A stretch of 64,000 nucleotides of DNA from Sphingomonas sp. MA1305 (GTDB taxonomy: Bacteria; Pseudomonadota; Alphaproteobacteria; Sphingomonadales; Sphingomonadaceae), in NCBI RefSeq assembly GCF_016107325.1, contig NZ_RCVT01000002.1:1-64000 (forward strand), read 5' to 3'. Shown one piece after another: positions 9,871 through 18,962 of the stretch. The notes beneath the pieces were generated by a model. The model was not told the DNA's origin and ran no database searches. It worked only from the letters and a program-made list of their open reading frames with translations. The translations under genes were made by a program, and so were the position numbers. Numbering within the stretch: position 1 is the first letter of the stretch; every line of letters starts with the position of its first letter.

Positions 9871-10452
9871 ATGCGTATCGATCTGATCCCGGTCGGCAAG
9901 AGTCCGCCCGACGACCTCAATGTGATCATCGAGGTGCCGACCGGCGGCGAGCCCGTGAAATATGAATTCGACAAGGCGTCGGGCGCCCTGTTCGTCGACC
10001 GCATCCTGCACACGCCGATGCGCTATCCGGCGAACTATGGCTTCGTGCCGCATACGCTGTCGCCCGACGGCGACCCGCTCGACGCGCTGGTGATCGCGCG
10101 CTCGCCGTTCATCCCCGGCTGCGTCGTGCGCGCCCGGCCGATCGCGGTGCTCAATCTCGAGGACGAGGCCGGCGGCGACGAAAAGCTGGTCTGCGTGCCG
10201 GTCGACCAGGTCTTCCCCTATTACAGCAACGTCGGCGAGCGGGCGGACGTGCCGGAGATCGTCTTCGAGCAGATCGAACACTTCTTCACCCACTATAAGG
10301 ACCTGGAGAAGAAGAAGTGGGTGCGCGTCGGCACCTGGGGCGACGCCGCCGAGGCGCGCCGCATCACCGTCGAGGCGATCGATCGCTACAATGAGGCCAA
10401 GGCCAAGGGCGAGGAACCGCACGACCACGACGTCCCCGGCCGCGACGGCTGA
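9871..10452 (+). CDS. ppa: Inorganic pyrophosphatase (family I)
   Basis: A 193-residue soluble pyrophosphatase that hydrolyses PPi to two phosphates and so drives biosynthetic reactions. The family signature DGDPLDALV is at 66-74 and supplies metal-binding aspartates. KYEFDKASG and RYPANYGFVP are also conserved active-site strings. The start ATG at 9871 has an AGGGA about 5 bases upstream. The C-terminus is slightly extended and acidic/His-containing (EEPHDHDVPGRDG). Confidence 0.97.
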   Translation: MRIDLIPVGKSPPDDLNVIIEVPTGGEPVKYEFDKASGALFVDRILHTPMRYPANYGFVPHTLSPDGDPLDALVIARSPFIPGCVVRARPIAVLNLEDEAGGDEKLVCVPVDQVFPYYSNVGERADVPEIVFEQIEHFFTHYKDLEKKKWVRVGTWGDAAEARRITVEAIDRYNEAKAKGEEPHDHDVPGRDG

Positions 10453-10461
10453 ATGACCCAT

Positions 10462-10504
10462 GCCTCCCCGCCTCGCGGGGAGGCGTCAGCCCGCAACGGC
10501 TGAC
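10462..10504. repeat. Pair of short hairpins between convergent genes
   Basis: GCCTCCCCG/CGGGGAGGC (10462-10470 with 10476-10484, loop CCTCG) is followed by GTCAGCC/GGCTGAC (10485-10491 with 10498-10504). GGGCTGACGG repeats follow. It lies in the 142-base gap between ppa and the convergent nuclease gene. It resembles a terminator-like repeat block, but there is no T-run. Confidence 0.7.
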
Positions 10505-10594
10505 AGGGGGCTGACGGGGGGGGCTGACGGCAGAACGCCGCGCCGCCCCCCTCCACCCTCCTTTGGGCAGGTCCCCATCCCGCGCCGGGAAACT

Positions 10595-11455
10595 TTACCC
10601 CAGCGCGCGGTCGAGCAGCTTCGCCAGCCGGAGGCCGCCCCGCTCCACTTCCAGCCGCGCGACCGGCACGATCTTCTCGATCGTCGCCTCGTCCAGCGTC
10701 ACCTTGGCCGGGCTGGGTCCGCACGGATCGCCCTTCAACGCGCTGGCGTAGACGACGTCATGCGCGACCTGCCACGATTCGCGGCTCCAATCGTCGACAT
10801 CGCCCCTGGCGATCCGCGCCTTCTCCGCCGGCGAATAGCGTCGCACCAGGCTCGGTCCGCTGGTGATCGCGCGCTCGGCGAGCGTGCCGTCCCAGATCGA
10901 ATGGAGGTTGAACCGCCGCGGGCTGTATTCGCCATAGGCCGCGGCGACGTCGTTGCCGCCCTTGTCGCCCTTCTCACCGGCATGCAGCGGCTGGTGCAGG
11001 TCGCCGACGAAGTGGATCAGGAAGACCAGCGCCTGCGCCTTGTCCTTGCCGCTCGCATGATGGTCGCGCAGCACCGCTACGTCGCGCTTGATCTGTGCCG
11101 ACACGCAATTGCCGTCCTTGCACGCCTCTTCCAGGCTGAACGGCGCGCAGATGTTCACGTCCTGGAAGTGCCAGTTATAGGCATAGCCGAAGCGCGGCTT
11201 GCCGTCGGCGTTCTTGAGCGGCTTGACGCAATCGGCCCAGGTGCTGGCGCCCTCGATCGTCGTCGCCGGGCAGGTGGGCGTGTCGAGCTGGGGCGTCTGC
11301 GCCAGCAGGCGGCGGATCGCCGCCCGCGTCTTCGGCGTGACATTGGCATAGGCGATCTGCGCGACCGTCTGATGGCCATATTCCCAATAAGCATGGGCGG
11401 GCGCGGTGAGGGCCAGAGCCGGAATCGCGGCGAGACAAAAGCGAAGCGTTTTCAT
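10595..11455 (-). CDS. S1/P1 family nuclease
   Basis: A 286-residue exported zinc nuclease that cleaves single-stranded nucleic acids and 3'-nucleotides. The signal peptide MKTLRFCLAAIPALALTAPAHA is followed by YWEYGHQTVAQIAY. The N-terminal Trp and the GH histidine of this family coordinate zinc. Further ligand-bearing stretches are NWHFQDV, FLIHFVGDLHQPLHAG and NLHSIWDG. The start at 11455 is set by the signal peptide. The usual family mature N-terminus is Trp, whereas here a Tyr follows the predicted AHA site, so cleavage may be one residue later. Confidence 0.93.
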   Translation of the reverse strand: MKTLRFCLAAIPALALTAPAHAYWEYGHQTVAQIAYANVTPKTRAAIRRLLAQTPQLDTPTCPATTIEGASTWADCVKPLKNADGKPRFGYAYNWHFQDVNICAPFSLEEACKDGNCVSAQIKRDVAVLRDHHASGKDKAQALVFLIHFVGDLHQPLHAGEKGDKGGNDVAAAYGEYSPRRFNLHSIWDGTLAERAITSGPSLVRRYSPAEKARIARGDVDDWSRESWQVAHDVVYASALKGDPCGPSPAKVTLDEATIEKIVPVARLEVERGGLRLAKLLDRALG

Positions 11456-11529
11456 GAGGAAACGCTGTAGCCGCGGAACGCATCCGACAGAAGCGTCAGG
11501 ATTGCTGATCGTCAGCGCGCGCCGGCCGA

Positions 11530-12453
11530 TCACGCCTCCCCGTACAGCGCCACCTCGCGCAGTCCGGCGGAGGTCGCCCGCGCGCGGTACATGCCCGGGG
11601 TGATGAAGCGCCAGATCGCCTCGCCCGCGGGGGTCACGACGATCACGCCGCCAGTGCCGCCGAGCGCGCGCACCTCCGCCAGCGCCGCCTCGGCCGCCGC
11701 GCCCGCATCCTCGCCGGCCAGGCGGATGCGCGCGGCGATCTCGTGGCCGACGCCGACGCGGACGAATTGTTCGCCCGATCCGGTGCACGACACCGCGCAC
11801 GCCCGATCGTCGGCATAGGTGCCCGCGCCGATCAGCGGCGAATCGCCAATCCGGCCCCAGCGCTTCCCCGTGACGCCGCCGGTCGAGGTCGCCGCGGCGA
11901 GGTGCCCCTGCCGGTCGCGGGCGACCGCGCCGACCGTGCCGTATTTCATGTCGACGTCGAAGGCGTCGCCGCCCCGCGCCAGCAGCTCGTCGAGCTGGCG
12001 GCGGCGCTCGGCGACCGCGAACCAGGCGGGATCGACCGTCTCGACACCCTGGCCCGCCGCGAACTCCTCCGCCCCGGCGCCGGCGAGCAGCACGTGCGGG
12101 CTCGCCTCCATCACCCGCCGGGCCAGCGACACCGGGTTGCGCACCCGGGTCAGCCCCGCGACCGATCCCGCCGCCCGGTCGGTGCCGCGCATGATCGCCG
12201 CGTCGAGCTCGTTGGTGCCGGCCCGGGTAAAGGCGGCGCCGCGCCCGGCGTTGAAATGCGGATCGTCCTCCAGCACGCGCACCGCCGCCTCGACCGCGTC
12301 GAGCGCCGCGCCACCGGCGTCGAGGATCGCCGAGCCGGCATCGAGCGCGCGCGCCAGCGCCTCGCCCGCGCCAGCCTCCGCCCCCGCGCCGATTCGTTCC
12401 GGCGTGATCGTCCCCGCACCGCCGTGCAGGACCAGGCTCCAACCATCCGTCAT
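11530..12453 (-). CDS. Isoaspartyl peptidase / plant-type L-asparaginase
   Basis: A 307-residue N-terminal-nucleophile hydrolase that removes N-terminal isoaspartyl residues from damaged dipeptides and hydrolyses L-asparagine. It is made as a precursor and self-cleaves before the nucleophile threonine. Here this is T173 in GTVGAVA, at the position expected from E. coli IaaA. LVLHGGAGT near the N-terminus and GDSPLIGAGTYAD after the cleavage site are family strings. It follows the acyltransferase gene with a 4-base stop-start overlap. Confidence 0.93.
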   Translation of the reverse strand: MTDGWSLVLHGGAGTITPERIGAGAEAGAGEALARALDAGSAILDAGGAALDAVEAAVRVLEDDPHFNAGRGAAFTRAGTNELDAAIMRGTDRAAGSVAGLTRVRNPVSLARRVMEASPHVLLAGAGAEEFAAGQGVETVDPAWFAVAERRRQLDELLARGGDAFDVDMKYGTVGAVARDRQGHLAAATSTGGVTGKRWGRIGDSPLIGAGTYADDRACAVSCTGSGEQFVRVGVGHEIAARIRLAGEDAGAAAEAALAEVRALGGTGGVIVVTPAGEAIWRFITPGMYRARATSAGLREVALYGEA

Positions 12454-13616
12454 GTCGTAGCTACCCTATGCGAAGAAACGCGGCGCAGCCCGATCAGCGG
12501 CCGCAGCGGCCCGATCTGGCGGCCGATCAGATAGAAGGCCATCGATCCGACGATCGTCGCCACCACCAGGATGGCGCATTCCACGCCGCCGGTGAGCCCC
12601 GCCGGCATCAGCCAATAGGCGGTCAGCACGATGATCGTCTGGTGGACGAGATAGCAGGGAAAGACCGCTTCGGTCAGCAGGCCGCGCCAACGGTGGTCGC
12701 GGTTCCAGCGCCGCTCGGCATGGCCGATCAGCGCCACGATCGCCCCCCATTGCTGCACGGCATGCGCCGCTCCGTAACCGGGGTAAAGCCAGCGCGGCGG
12801 ATCGCCGTCCGGCATCAGCTCGATCGCCAGGATCACCCCATAGGCCGCGATGGCGGCGACGCCCGCCAGCCAGCGATAGCGGACGCAGGCTGCCAGCACC
12901 CGCGGCGCGGCGGCGAGCGCGAAGCCGAACAGAAAGGCGGGCAGGTAGATCATGTGCGCCATCGGATCGTGCAGCGGATCCTGCGTCTCATAGCCCATCG
13001 GAAACCACCAGGCGTGGATGCAGACCAGCCACGTACCGGGCAGGATCAGCAGCAGCGGCCCGCCGAACAGGCGATCGAATAGCGCCTGCGCGCCCGGCCA
13101 GCGCGGCAGCGCGACGAGCAACGCCAGCACGACGGTGTAGAGCCACAGGTAGAGGACGAACCACAGATGGTTGAGCGCCGGCAGGCCGATCCCCGCCAGC
13201 CGCGCGAAGCGGAAATAATCGTGGCTCCAGAAGGTCGCAAAGCCGCCGCGATAGCCGTGCTGGGTGACCAGTTCGACCCAGGGCTGCGGCGGCACGACCA
13301 CCGCGACCCCGAACGCCAGCGGCACCAGCAGCCGCCACGTCCGCTGCGTCAGGAACGCCCCCGGCCCCCGCGCCCGGCTGAGCAGCGCGCGGCTGGCATA
13401 GCCCGACACGACGAACAGCAGGGTGAGGCGCCACGCGTTGACCGCCAGCATCGGCAGCACCGCCCAGTCGGCGCCATGCGGGCTCTTGGCGTGGAAGCCC
13501 CAGGGCACGAACACCATCCCGACGTGATAGAGGATCAGGATGGCGAAGGCGGCGACGCGCAGCCAGTCGAGACCGTAATGCCGCGGGATCGGTGATGTGG
13601 GGGAAACGCGCGCCAT
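12450..13616 (-). CDS. Acyltransferase 3 family membrane protein
   Basis: A 388-residue polytopic membrane protein with about ten hydrophobic segments. The opening YGLDWLRVAAFAILILYHVGM is the acyltransferase-3/OpgC-like signature, with the conserved histidine in YHVG, and NHLWFVLYLWLY and CYLVHQTIIVLTAY also fit. Family members move acyl groups onto sugars, glucans or other envelope molecules. The acceptor here is unknown. It is the first gene of a two-gene unit with the isoaspartyl peptidase and is divergent from ispG. Confidence 0.87.
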   Translation of the reverse strand: MARVSPTSPIPRHYGLDWLRVAAFAILILYHVGMVFVPWGFHAKSPHGADWAVLPMLAVNAWRLTLLFVVSGYASRALLSRARGPGAFLTQRTWRLLVPLAFGVAVVVPPQPWVELVTQHGYRGGFATFWSHDYFRFARLAGIGLPALNHLWFVLYLWLYTVVLALLVALPRWPGAQALFDRLFGGPLLLILPGTWLVCIHAWWFPMGYETQDPLHDPMAHMIYLPAFLFGFALAAAPRVLAACVRYRWLAGVAAIAAYGVILAIELMPDGDPPRWLYPGYGAAHAVQQWGAIVALIGHAERRWNRDHRWRGLLTEAVFPCYLVHQTIIVLTAYWLMPAGLTGGVECAILVVATIVGSMAFYLIGRQIGPLRPLIGLRRVSSHRVATT

Positions 13617-13679
13617 GGCAGGGGCCCTCCCCTACAGCAGCGTCTTTGAACCGCAACCCGCGCGCTGTATATGGGGGGC

Positions 13680-14807
13680 ATGTCAGTACGTCCGTGGCGC
13701 GACATCGTCCGCCGTCCGAGCCGCCAGATCATGGTCGGCAATGTCCCCGTCGGCGGCGATGCGCCGGTCACCGTGCAGACGATGACCAATACGCCCACGC
13801 CCGACATCCGCGGCACGGTGGACCAGATCCGCCGCTGCGAGGAGGCGGGCGTCGACATCATCCGCGTCTCCTGCCCGGACGTCGAATCGACCGCGGCGCT
13901 GAAGCAGATCGTCCGCGCGGCGCATGTGCCGATCGTCGCCGACATCCATTTCCACTACAAGCGCGCCCTCGAAGCGGCGGACGCCGGCGCGGCATGCCTG
14001 CGCATCAACCCCGGCAACATCGGCAGCAACGAACGCGTCGCCGAGGTGGTGCGCGCCGCCAAGGCGAACGGCTGCGCGATCCGCATCGGCGTCAACGCCG
14101 GCAGCCTCGAGAAGGACCTGCTGGAAAAATATGGCGAGCCCTGCCCCGACGCGCTGGTCGAAAGCGCGCTCGATCATATCAAGCTGCTCCAGGACCACGA
14201 CTTCCACGAATATAAGGTGGCGGTGAAGGCGTCGGACGTGTTCCTCGCCGTCGCCGCCTATCAGGGGCTGGCGGAGGCGACCGATTGCCCGCTCCACCTC
14301 GGCATCACCGAGGCGGGCGGCCTGATCGGCGGCACCGTCAAATCGTCGATCGGCATCGGCAGCCTGCTCTGGTTCGGCATCGGCGACACGATCCGCGTCT
14401 CGCTGTCGGCCGAGCCCGAGGAAGAGGTTCGTGTCGGCTTCGAGATCCTGAAGGCGCTCGGCATCCGCAACCGCGGCGTCCGCGTCGTCTCCTGCCCGTC
14501 GTGCGCGCGCCAGGGCTTCGACGTCATCCGTACCGTCCAGGCGCTGGAGGAACGGCTGCAGCATATCCGCACGCCGATGAGCCTGTCCGTGCTCGGCTGC
14601 GTCGTCAACGGCCCCGGCGAGGCGCGCGAGACGGACATCGGCATCACCGGCGGCGGCAACGGCAAGCACATGGTCTATCTGTCGGGCGTCACCGACCATC
14701 ACGTCCAGGACGCCGATATGATCGACCATATCGTCCGGCTGGTCGAGGCGAAGGCGGCGGAGATCGAGGCGGCGACGCCCGCGGTGGAGCCGGTGGCGGC
14801 GGAATGA
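13680..14807 (+). CDS. ispG: 4-hydroxy-3-methylbut-2-en-1-yl diphosphate synthase
   Basis: A 375-residue [4Fe-4S] enzyme of the MEP isoprenoid pathway that converts MEcPP to HMBPP. The cluster ligands are visible as C272 and C275 ([10 protein letters not shown]) and C307 ([10 protein letters not shown]), with E314 completing the set. The N-terminal TIM-barrel half has [14 protein letters not shown] and RINPGNIG. An ATG three codons upstream (13671) is also in frame. A G-run lies directly before the 13680 ATG, so the exact start is uncertain. Confidence 0.97.
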   Translation: MSVRPWRDIVRRPSRQIMVGNVPVGGDAPVTVQTMTNTPTPDIRGTVDQIRRCEEAGVDIIRVSCPDVESTAALKQIVRAAHVPIVADIHFHYKRALEAADAGAACLRINPGNIGSNERVAEVVRAAKANGCAIRIGVNAGSLEKDLLEKYGEPCPDALVESALDHIKLLQDHDFHEYKVAVKASDVFLAVAAYQGLAEATDCPLHLGITEAGGLIGGTVKSSIGIGSLLWFGIGDTIRVSLSAEPEEEVRVGFEILKALGIRNRGVRVVSCPSCARQGFDVIRTVQALEERLQHIRTPMSLSVLGCVVNGPGEARETDIGITGGGNGKHMVYLSGVTDHHVQDADMIDHIVRLVEAKAAEIEAATPAVEPVAAE

Positions 14808-14810
14808 TCC

Positions 14811-14847
14811 TGACGCGCTCCGGTACCTATGCTATAAGGTGGGTACT
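14811..14847 (+). promoter_or_regulatory. Candidate vapBC promoter and operator
   Basis: CTGACG at 14811-14816 and TATAAG at 14834-14839 are spaced by 17 bases, a good sigma-70-type arrangement. GTACC (14824-14828) and GGTAC (14843-14847) form an inverted repeat that straddles the -10 element, where an autorepressing VapB-VapC complex would be expected to bind. It starts four bases after the ispG stop codon. This is inference from sequence only. Confidence 0.55.
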
Positions 14848-14859
14848 GGAGATCGACAC

Positions 14860-15105
14860 ATGACCTATCATGCCAAAGTAATCGCCGGCGGCAAGGTGGT
14901 GATCCCTGCCGACATCCGTCGTGACCTCGGCATCAAGGACGGCGATTCGCTGGTCGTCGATCGGACGGACGACGGCGGCGTGCGGTTGATGACCTTTGAA
15001 CAGTCTGTACGCAATGCGAAGGCCAGGGCGCGCGCGATCTTCGGGGACGACTATACGGTCGACACCTTTCTCAAAGAACGCCGCGCCGACTGGGGCGAGG
15101 AATGA
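14860..15105 (+). CDS. vapB: AbrB/MazE-type antitoxin (VapB)
   Basis: An 81-residue DNA-binding antitoxin. The N-terminal half (TYHAKVIAGGKVVIPADIRRDLGIKDGDSL) is a SpoVT/AbrB swapped-hairpin domain, and the C-terminal half is a toxin-binding tail. The ATG at 14860 has GGAG about 8 bases upstream; an upstream ATG at 14839 has no such site. It overlaps vapC by ATGA. Codon use is less GC-biased than in neighbouring genes (GTA, CTA and ATA appear across the pair), consistent with horizontal acquisition. Confidence 0.9.
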   Translation: MTYHAKVIAGGKVVIPADIRRDLGIKDGDSLVVDRTDDGGVRLMTFEQSVRNAKARARAIFGDDYTVDTFLKERRADWGEE

Positions 15106-15488
15106 CCGCAGTCGTCGACGCGTCAGCGATAATGGCGCTGATGCTCGGCGAGTCCGGCGCGGAACTAGTGGCTACCATCGTGCGCGGCAGCCTGATGTCC
15201 ACCGTCAACATCTCCGAATGCTGTGCGCGTGGCGTAGAACGTGGGGCCAGTGCAGAAGCGGTGCTGTCGATCCTCGACGTCTACGAGATCACGACTGTTC
15301 CGTTCGATCTTCCTCTCGCACTCAAGGCGGCAAGCCTACGCGAGCCGACACGCGCGCTGGGCGCCTCGCTTGGCGACCGTGCGTGTCTCGCCCTGGCGAT
15401 GGCACACGCGCTGCCGGTCTATACCGGCGACCGGCGTCTGGCGGAAATCGACCTCTCCCTCGGGCTCGACATCCGGCTGATCCGGTGA
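15102..15488 (+). CDS. vapC: PIN-domain ribonuclease toxin (VapC)
   Basis: A 128-residue PIN-domain protein. The acidic residues that bind Mg2+ are D6 (VVDASA), E39 (NISEC), D92 (LGDRAC) and D110 (YTGDRRL), so the nuclease site appears intact. VapC toxins typically cut tRNA or rRNA; the target here is unknown. It is translationally coupled to vapB. Its stop codon overlaps the GTG start of the next gene, a DMT transporter, so the toxin gene is chained to unrelated metabolism genes. Confidence 0.92.
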   Translation: MTAVVDASAIMALMLGESGAELVATIVRGSLMSTVNISECCARGVERGASAEAVLSILDVYEITTVPFDLPLALKAASLREPTRALGASLGDRACLALAMAHALPVYTGDRRLAEIDLSLGLDIRLIR

Positions 15489-16378
15489 GTCGTCCCGCCT
15501 CCAGCCTGACCGCCTTCGGCGTCGCCGCGGGCGGGATCGCCGTCTATGCGGCGATGGATTCGATCATCAAGGGCCTGTCGATCGCCAGCGGCGCCTACAA
15601 TGCGGTGATGTGGCGGTCGATCGCCGGCGTGGCGCTGATGCTGCCGGTGTTCCTGATCCGCCGCCGGCCATGGCCCGCGCCTGCCTCGCTGCGCCTGCAT
15701 CTGGCGCGCGGCGGCGTCGCCGGCATATCGGTGCTGCTGTTCTTCTGGGGGTTGGTCCGCGTGCCGATGGCGCAGGGCGTCGCGCTCACCTTTCTTGCCC
15801 CGCTGATCGCGACGTTTCTCGCCGCCCTGACGCTCGGCGAACGCATTCGCCGCGCCGCGATCGGCGGGTCGCTGGTCGCCAGCCTCGGCGTGATCGTCAT
15901 CGCGCTCGGCCAGGTCAGTGCCCGCGCATCGGAACAGGCGGTGCTCGGCAGCCTCGCCGTGGTCGCGGCCAGCGTCTTCTACGCGGGCAGCCTGATCCTG
16001 CTGCGCCGCCAGGCGCAGGTCGCCGACCCGCTGGAGGTGGCGCTGTTCACCAGCCTCGTACTGAGCGGCCTGCTCCTCCTCGGCGCGCCCTGGTTCGGCG
16101 GCCTGCCCGCCGTTCGCCAACTGCCCGCGATCCTCGCCGCGGCGATCCTCGGCTCGGGGTCCGCGCTCGCCCTCGCCTGGGCCTATGCCCGCGCCGAGGC
16201 GCAGACGCTCGCGCCGGTCGAATATACCGCCTTTGTCTGGTCGGCGCTGTTCGGCTGGCTGGTCTTCGCCGAGCGCGTGTCGCTCTGGACGGTGGCGGGC
16301 GCCATGCTGATCATCGCCGGCTGCCTGCTGGCGATCCGCCGTCCCTTTCCCGCTCCGCAAACGGAAGCCGCCGCATGA
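15485..16378 (+). CDS. DMT-family (EamA) transporter
   Basis: A 297-residue inner-membrane protein with ten hydrophobic segments arranged as two EamA repeats, like metabolite exporters of the drug/metabolite transporter superfamily. The first repeat ends around TLGERIRRAAIGGSLV and the second contains PVEYTAFVWSALFGWLVFAE. The GTG start at 15485 overlaps the vapC stop (GTGA) and starts directly before the first membrane segment. The substrate cannot be told from sequence. It is followed by a GNAT gene with an ATGA overlap. Confidence 0.88.
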   Translation: MSRPASSLTAFGVAAGGIAVYAAMDSIIKGLSIASGAYNAVMWRSIAGVALMLPVFLIRRRPWPAPASLRLHLARGGVAGISVLLFFWGLVRVPMAQGVALTFLAPLIATFLAALTLGERIRRAAIGGSLVASLGVIVIALGQVSARASEQAVLGSLAVVAASVFYAGSLILLRRQAQVADPLEVALFTSLVLSGLLLLGAPWFGGLPAVRQLPAILAAAILGSGSALALAWAYARAEAQTLAPVEYTAFVWSALFGWLVFAERVSLWTVAGAMLIIAGCLLAIRRPFPAPQTEAAA

Positions 16379-16845
16379 TCCGACCCGCCACCCCCGCCGA
16401 TGTCCCGACCATCCTCGCTCTGGTGCGCGAACTCGCCGCCTTCGAGCGCGAGCCCGATGCGGTGGTCGCGACCGAAGCGGATCTGGCGGAGGCGCTGTTC
16501 GGCGACCGGCCGGCGGCGGAGGCGGTGATCGCGGAAGACGCCGGCGAGCCGCTCGGCTTCGCTCTGTTCTTCCACAATTTCTCGACCTGGACCGGCAAGC
16601 GCGGCCTGTATCTGGAGGATCTGTACGTCACCCCGGCGGCCCGCGGGCGCGGCGTCGGCACCGGGCTGCTCCGCCATCTCGCCGGCATCGCGCTCGACCG
16701 GGGTTGCGGCCGCTTCGAATGGTCGGTGCTCGACTGGAATGCCGATGCGATCGCCTTCTATCGCGCAATGGGCGCGGTCGGCATGGACGAATGGACGATC
16801 CAGCGCGTCACGGGCGAAGCGCTGCAACGCCTCGCCCGCGGCTGA
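16375..16845 (+). CDS. GNAT family N-acetyltransferase
   Basis: A 156-residue acetyltransferase. The acetyl-CoA pyrophosphate-binding loop is visible as RGRGVG (90-95) after LYLEDLYVTPAA, and the C-terminal part has NADAIAFYRAMGA. The pattern is similar to diamine/polyamine-type GNATs, but the acceptor is not determinable. It is the last member of the vapB-vapC-EamA-GNAT overlap chain and converges on pal with a two-base gap. Confidence 0.9.
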   Translation: MIRPATPADVPTILALVRELAAFEREPDAVVATEADLAEALFGDRPAAEAVIAEDAGEPLGFALFFHNFSTWTGKRGLYLEDLYVTPAARGRGVGTGLLRHLAGIALDRGCGRFEWSVLDWNADAIAFYRAMGAVGMDEWTIQRVTGEALQRLARG

Positions 16846-16847
16846 GA

Positions 16848-17381
16848 TCAGCCGACGACGACGGTCACCGCGCGGCGGTTCTGCGCCCAGCTCGCCTCGT
16901 CCGAGCCGAGCGCCACCGGGCGCTCCTTGCCGTAGCTGATCGTGGTCAGCCGCGACGGATCGATGCCCTTGGCGACCAGATAATTCTTGGCCGCATTGGC
17001 GCGGCGATCGCCGAGCGCGAGATTGTATTCGCGGGTGCCGCGCTCGTCGCAATGGCCCTCGATCGTCGCGCGGACATTGGGGTGGCTGGCCAGCCATTGC
17101 GCCTGCGTGTCGAGGATCGCGCGCGCTTCCGGATCGATGTCATAGGTGTCGAGGCCGAACAGCACCGTGTTCGAGCTCACCGAGCGGCGGAAGTCCGCAT
17201 CCGACCCCGGAACGACGGTATTGCCGTACTGGCCATTGCCGTTCGACGGCGGCACCTGGTTGTTCAGGCCCCCGGTATTGTCGACCGGCGGCGGCGGCAG
17301 CTGCTTGGGCTTGTGCGCGCAGGCGGCGAGCGACAGCACGGCCGCCGCGATCATCAGGGTGGTGGAAAGCTTCGCCATCAT
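16848..17381 (-). CDS. pal: Peptidoglycan-associated lipoprotein
   Basis: A 177-residue outer-membrane lipoprotein that binds peptidoglycan and TolB. The lipobox LAAC places the lipidated cysteine at residue 21. The OmpA-like domain contains IEGHCDERGTREYNLALG and DRRANAAKNYL, with the Asp and Arg that bind diaminopimelate. A GGGAG stands 5 bases before the ATG at 17381; a second ATG follows directly at 17378. It ends the ybgC-tolQRAB-pal operon. Confidence 0.97.
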   Translation of the reverse strand: MMAKLSTTLMIAAAVLSLAACAHKPKQLPPPPVDNTGGLNNQVPPSNGNGQYGNTVVPGSDADFRRSVSSNTVLFGLDTYDIDPEARAILDTQAQWLASHPNVRATIEGHCDERGTREYNLALGDRRANAAKNYLVAKGIDPSRLTTISYGKERPVALGSDEASWAQNRRAVTVVVG

Positions 17382-17407
17382 CGTGTCTCCCATGGGGAAC
17401 GGAAATC

Positions 17408-18805
17408 TTACGGCCGCAGCGGGCCCCAGGCCGGGTCCGACCCGTCGAGCGGCGTCGGAATCTTGCGTTCGACCTGGCCGGTCAGGTCGACCATCCACAG
17501 GTCGGCCTTGCCCTGCCCGCCCTGGCTCGAGCGGAAGAAGGTGATCGCGCGGCCGTTGGGCGACCAGCTCGGCCCCTCGTCCTGCCAGGCGTTGGTGAGC
17601 AGTTTCTCGCCGCTGCCGTTCGGGCTCATGATGCCGATGCGGAACGCGCCGCCCAATTTGGTGAAGGCGATCAGGTCGCCGCGCGGGCTCCACACCGGCG
17701 TGCCGTAGCGGCCGCCGCCGAAGCTGATCCGTTGCTGGTTCGATCCGTCGGCGTTCATCACGTACAATTGCTGGCCGCCCGAACGGTCGCTTTCGAACAC
17801 GATCTTCGATCCGTCGGGCGAATAGCTGCCGCCGGTGTCGATGCCGGGCGAGGTGGTCAGCCGCTGCGGGCTGCCGCCGCTCGCCGGCACGCGATAGATG
17901 TCGGTGTTGCCGCCCTGCGCCATCGAGAACAGGATCCACCGCCCGTCGGGCGAGAAGCGCGGCGCGAAGGTCAGCGACACGTTCTGCACGATCCGCCGCG
18001 GCCGGCCCGAGCCGAGGTCGTAGACGTAGATCGCCGGCCGATTGTCCTCATAGCTCATGTAGACGATCGACTGCTGGTTGGGCGCGAAGCGCGGGGTCAG
18101 CACGATCGCCTGGCCGTTGGTCAGGAAGCGGTGGTTGGCCCCGTCCTGGTCCATGATCGCGAGGCGCTTGATCCGCTTGCCCTTCGGCCCCGTCTCCGAG
18201 ACGTAGACGATGCGGCTGTCGAAATAGGGGCCCTCGCCGGTCAGCCGCGTATAGACCATGTCGGCGCATTTGTGGCCGGCGCGGCGCCAGTCGGACGGCG
18301 GCACGACGAAGCCCTGCCGGGTCAGCTCGACCTTGGAAAAGACGTCGTAGAGATAGCAGCCGACGGTCAGGTTGCCGTCGGCACCGGCGCGGACGAAGCC
18401 CTGCACCAGCGCCTGCGCGCCGGTGCCGCCCCAATAGTCGAACGCCGGCGCATTGACCTCCTGGAAGCCGACGGGGCGCAGCTTGCCGGGCGACAGCGGC
18501 GTGAACAGACCGGAATTCTTCAGGTCGTTGGCGACGATGTCGGCGAGCTGGCGGCCCAGCGCGTCGGTCGGCCCGGCCGGCGTCTGCACCACCTGCGCGG
18601 TCGGCATCACGGGAATCGCGATCGGCATCGGCTCGCTGACGCCGCCGGTGACCGACACTTCGAGCGGCGCGCCGCTCTGGTCCTGCGGCTGGCCGGCCGG
18701 CTGCTGCTGCGTCGGCGGCGCGGTCTGCGCCGCGGCGGCCGTGGTCATGGCCGACAGGGCGACGGTAGCGGTCAGCGCCGCGAGGATTTTTCCGATCATG
18801 CGCAT
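17408..18805 (-). CDS. tolB: Tol-Pal system beta-propeller protein TolB
   Basis: A 465-residue periplasmic protein. The signal peptide ends near AAAAQ (about residue 26). After a linker rich in Gln/Pro comes the TolB N-terminal domain (residues about 75-185, including DIVANDLKNSGLFTPL). It is followed by a six-bladed propeller of WD40-like PD40 repeats, for example PRFSPDGRWILFSMAQGG, GSYSPDGSKIVFESDRSG and PVWSPRGDLIAFTKLGG. It links Pal to TolA across the periplasm. Confidence 0.97.
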   Translation of the reverse strand: MRMIGKILAALTATVALSAMTTAAAAQTAPPTQQQPAGQPQDQSGAPLEVSVTGGVSEPMPIAIPVMPTAQVVQTPAGPTDALGRQLADIVANDLKNSGLFTPLSPGKLRPVGFQEVNAPAFDYWGGTGAQALVQGFVRAGADGNLTVGCYLYDVFSKVELTRQGFVVPPSDWRRAGHKCADMVYTRLTGEGPYFDSRIVYVSETGPKGKRIKRLAIMDQDGANHRFLTNGQAIVLTPRFAPNQQSIVYMSYEDNRPAIYVYDLGSGRPRRIVQNVSLTFAPRFSPDGRWILFSMAQGGNTDIYRVPASGGSPQRLTTSPGIDTGGSYSPDGSKIVFESDRSGGQQLYVMNADGSNQQRISFGGGRYGTPVWSPRGDLIAFTKLGGAFRIGIMSPNGSGEKLLTNAWQDEGPSWSPNGRAITFFRSSQGGQGKADLWMVDLTGQVERKIPTPLDGSDPAWGPLRP

Positions 18806-18829
18806 GTTCCCGGCCCCTCGATTGTCATC

Positions 18830-18927
18830 TCGTCACCCCGGACGTGTTCCGGGGTCCACCGTTCCGCGCATCCGATCCGCCGCGCATTTGCGGCGCCGTG
18901 GATGCCGGAACAAGTCCGGCATGACGG
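18830..18927. repeat. Intergenic inverted repeat between tolA and tolB
   Basis: Imperfect arms at about 18830-18860 and 18896-18927, with outer ends CGTCA/TGACG. Each arm is itself a smaller hairpin (CCCCGGACGTGTTCCGGGG and GCCGGAACAAGTCCGGC). It belongs to the same general class as the repeats at 4.5, 5.8 and 60.8 kb and lies inside the tol-pal transcript. Confidence 0.82.
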
Positions 18928-18962
18928 ATTACCCGTCATGCGAAAGGATATACCAACCCGCG

